Shown here: one piece after another, positions 62,729 through 64,000 of the stretch
Numbering within the stretch: position 1 is the first letter of the stretch
How the letters are laid out: each line of letters opens with the position of its first letter
Assembly (NCBI GenBank): GCA_017449525.1
Contig: JAFTFL010000006.1
Span: 62,001-126,000, forward strand
DNA: 64,000 bases
Direction of reading: 5' to 3'
Origin: Bacteroidales bacterium
Lineage (GTDB): Bacteria > Bacteroidota > Bacteroidia > Bacteroidales > P3
Notes under the pieces: model-generated
Told to the model about the DNA's origin: nothing
What the model saw: only the letters and a program-made list of their open reading frames with translations
The model's database searches: none
Translations under genes and position numbers: made by a program

Positions 62729-64000
62729 TTATTTGGTGAGTATTACAGGAGTGCCAGCTATCGACAGCTGGTTCTTGACGGCCATACGGAAGGCAGGCCA
62801 ATCGGCCGCATCGTACACCCGCTTGTTGTACATGGCACTCTGGCCAAAGCGCAGCACATTGCCGTCAAGTTCGAAACCACAGCCGTAGTTGACAGCAGGG
62901 TGCGTGATGCCCCGCACCTGGGTAGAATAGTGCATGCGCGTGTACTTGGCTGGCAGGGTTATGGTCTCTTCTATCTCCACCAGTCGCGAACAGCGGTCGT
63001 GGAACGGGTATTTGCGCTCGGCTATCGAGGTGTCGAAATTCAGATGGGGCTGTGCACTGCGAAACAGGTCGCGCGCCAACAGGGGCGTAAATATAAGTTC
63101 TTCCTTCGTAACCACAGCGAAATGAGGGATGCGGTAGCGGTACGTGAGCTTTACAGTCTGGTCCAAGTAGTGGTCGGGCGAGGTGTATTCCACGCCGAGC
63201 AGTTCGGCCTGTGGTGCCACCCGAAGGAGCTCACGCTCCAGGTTGTTGCGCCACTCGCTCATCCGAGCACTAAAGACGCGTCGCACCGCAGCATCGCTCT
63301 GTCCTTCGGCCGTGACCGTGAAGGTACCTTCCAAAGTGCCGTCCTTCTTAATCCGCGAAGTACCCGTGATGCGCAGGTAGTGCTTGTCGGCTGGCGACGT
63401 GGGAGTATACATCAAGTCTGCCCCGTTGGGAAGCCCCATGAGGTAGCCCTGTTGCTGTTCGGCACTTGACCATAGCTCGCGCACACCAGGTACCCAGGTC
63501 GGATCCAGTAGTTCATAGCGCCCGTCGCGGTGCTGCACAACGCATACGCTGTGGTTGAACTGGTCGGCAGGCGTACGGTCTATGCGCTCACCCGCCATGG
63601 TCATGGCAGCGTAGGCGCGGAACCCAGCAGCCCGCAGCATTGCAACCAGCATTCCAGCCTTATCTTTGCAGACCCCGCACATGTCGGCCATATTCATCTT
63701 GGCACTATGGAGCGTGTAGCCCTCGCCTTCGCCCATCGAGATACCACAGTAACGCATATTGTCCGCCACCCAGTGGGTAAGACGGCTGATGGTGTCCATT
63801 TCGGAGGTGGCACCCGCGAGGATTTCGCGCACTTTCTGCACGAGTTCGGGTGTGGAGTTGAAGCTGCCATAGTCCTCGTTGACTTGATAGAACCAACGCG
63901 ACTTGGCCTTCCAATCGGCGGCAGTACTAAGGAGCAACTTGCACTGCACATCGTTGTCGGCCACCATGCCCTGCTCCCGATGGATGGGTTCTATGTCGCG
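62729..64000 (-). CDS. DUF3857/transglutaminase-like protein (5' end outside the window)
   Basis: The C-terminal 423 codons of a larger protein; the frame is open through the right edge, so the ATG at 63967 is not the start. The transglutaminase-like triad is visible: Cys in MCGVCKDKAGMLVAML, His in FNHSVCVV and Asp in LLDPTWVPG. The C-terminal part (VEIEETITLPAKYTRMHYSTQVRGI) is of DUF3858 type. The cysteine-protease-like fold could cross-link or cleave surface polymers; no substrate is known. Confidence 0.88.
   Translation of the reverse strand, partial: RDIEPIHREQGMVADNDVQCKLLLSTAADWKAKSRWFYQVNEDYGSFNSTPELVQKVREILAGATSEMDTISRLTHWVADNMRYCGISMGEGEGYTLHSAKMNMADMCGVCKDKAGMLVAMLRAAGFRAYAAMTMAGERIDRTPADQFNHSVCVVQHRDGRYELLDPTWVPGVRELWSSAEQQQGYLMGLPNGADLMYTPTSPADKHYLRITGTSRIKKDGTLEGTFTVTAEGQSDAAVRRVFSARMSEWRNNLERELLRVAPQAELLGVEYTSPDHYLDQTVKLTYRYRIPHFAVVTKEELIFTPLLARDLFRSAQPHLNFDTSIAERKYPFHDRCSRLVEIEETITLPAKYTRMHYSTQVRGITHPAVNYGCGFELDGNVLRFGQSAMYNKRVYDAADWPAFRMAVKNQLSIAGTPVILTK

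Overview
The window looks like chromosomal DNA of a member of the Bacteroidales, most like Prevotellaceae. The reasons are Bacteroidetes -7 promoter boxes (TAnnTTTG) before many genes, a PorT-type secretion protein, a DUF5723 outer-membrane barrel, a CHU_C-type C-terminal domain, a PPi-type phosphofructokinase and an ADP-forming acetyl-CoA synthetase. The genus is inferred. No insertion sequence, phage, plasmid or CRISPR-Cas genes were seen; most genes are housekeeping or metabolic.

Layout. 0-4.4 kb: end of a peptide-binding protein, then a lipoprotein / beta-barrel / lipoprotein operon. 4.4-8.5 kb: der, an Hsp15-like S4 protein, a GltS-family carrier and RhaD. 8.5-10 kb: a peroxide-defence block (ferritin-like protein, glutathione peroxidase, OhrR-type regulator) with a shared candidate operator. 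10-14 kb: nfo, pepE, gyrB. 14.5-23 kb: galE, a secreted beta-helix protein, an RsmI-like methyltransferase, a DUF389 / nucleotidyltransferase / glycosyltransferase cluster, pepD. 23.6-28 kb: NAD synthetase with a degenerate glutaminase domain, a Pif1-like helicase, HU. 28.5-38 kb: ADP-forming acyl-CoA synthetase, then a Pst-like ABC importer directly joined to cysD-cysN-cysH. 38.7-49.3 kb: acyl-CoA synthetase, tRNA-Gln, asparaginase, heptose kinase, porT, a flavoprotein, uvrB and a secreted nuclease/phosphatase. 49.4-57 kb: ECF sigma factor plus a membrane partner with a CHU_C domain, trmO-PAP2-comB, RNase P RNA, PPi-PFK, a GH29 protein lacking its nucleophile, ornithine aminotransferase. 58-64 kb: a double ABC ATPase, an SDR and two DUF3857 proteins.

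The most unusual signal lies outside the genes. Six of the eight gaps longer than 400 bp carry an array of a short palindrome (consensus GYCGTACRGC) whose GTAC cores fall on a 22-bp lattice (22, 44 or 66 bp apart, sometimes 11). Each array is faced by a TAnnTTTG promoter box, and the distance from box to first core is 125-128 bp, or that minus one or two 22-bp steps. Each also contains one unit continuing as GTACGGnnTAGG, which gives all six the same orientation relative to the promoter. A seventh gap, after HU, holds a different array (15 AATAATGCGC-type units) with the same 22-bp period. The eighth gap holds rnpB. These arrays look like one dispersed, directional, probably transcribed element family. 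I do not recognise it and its function is unknown.
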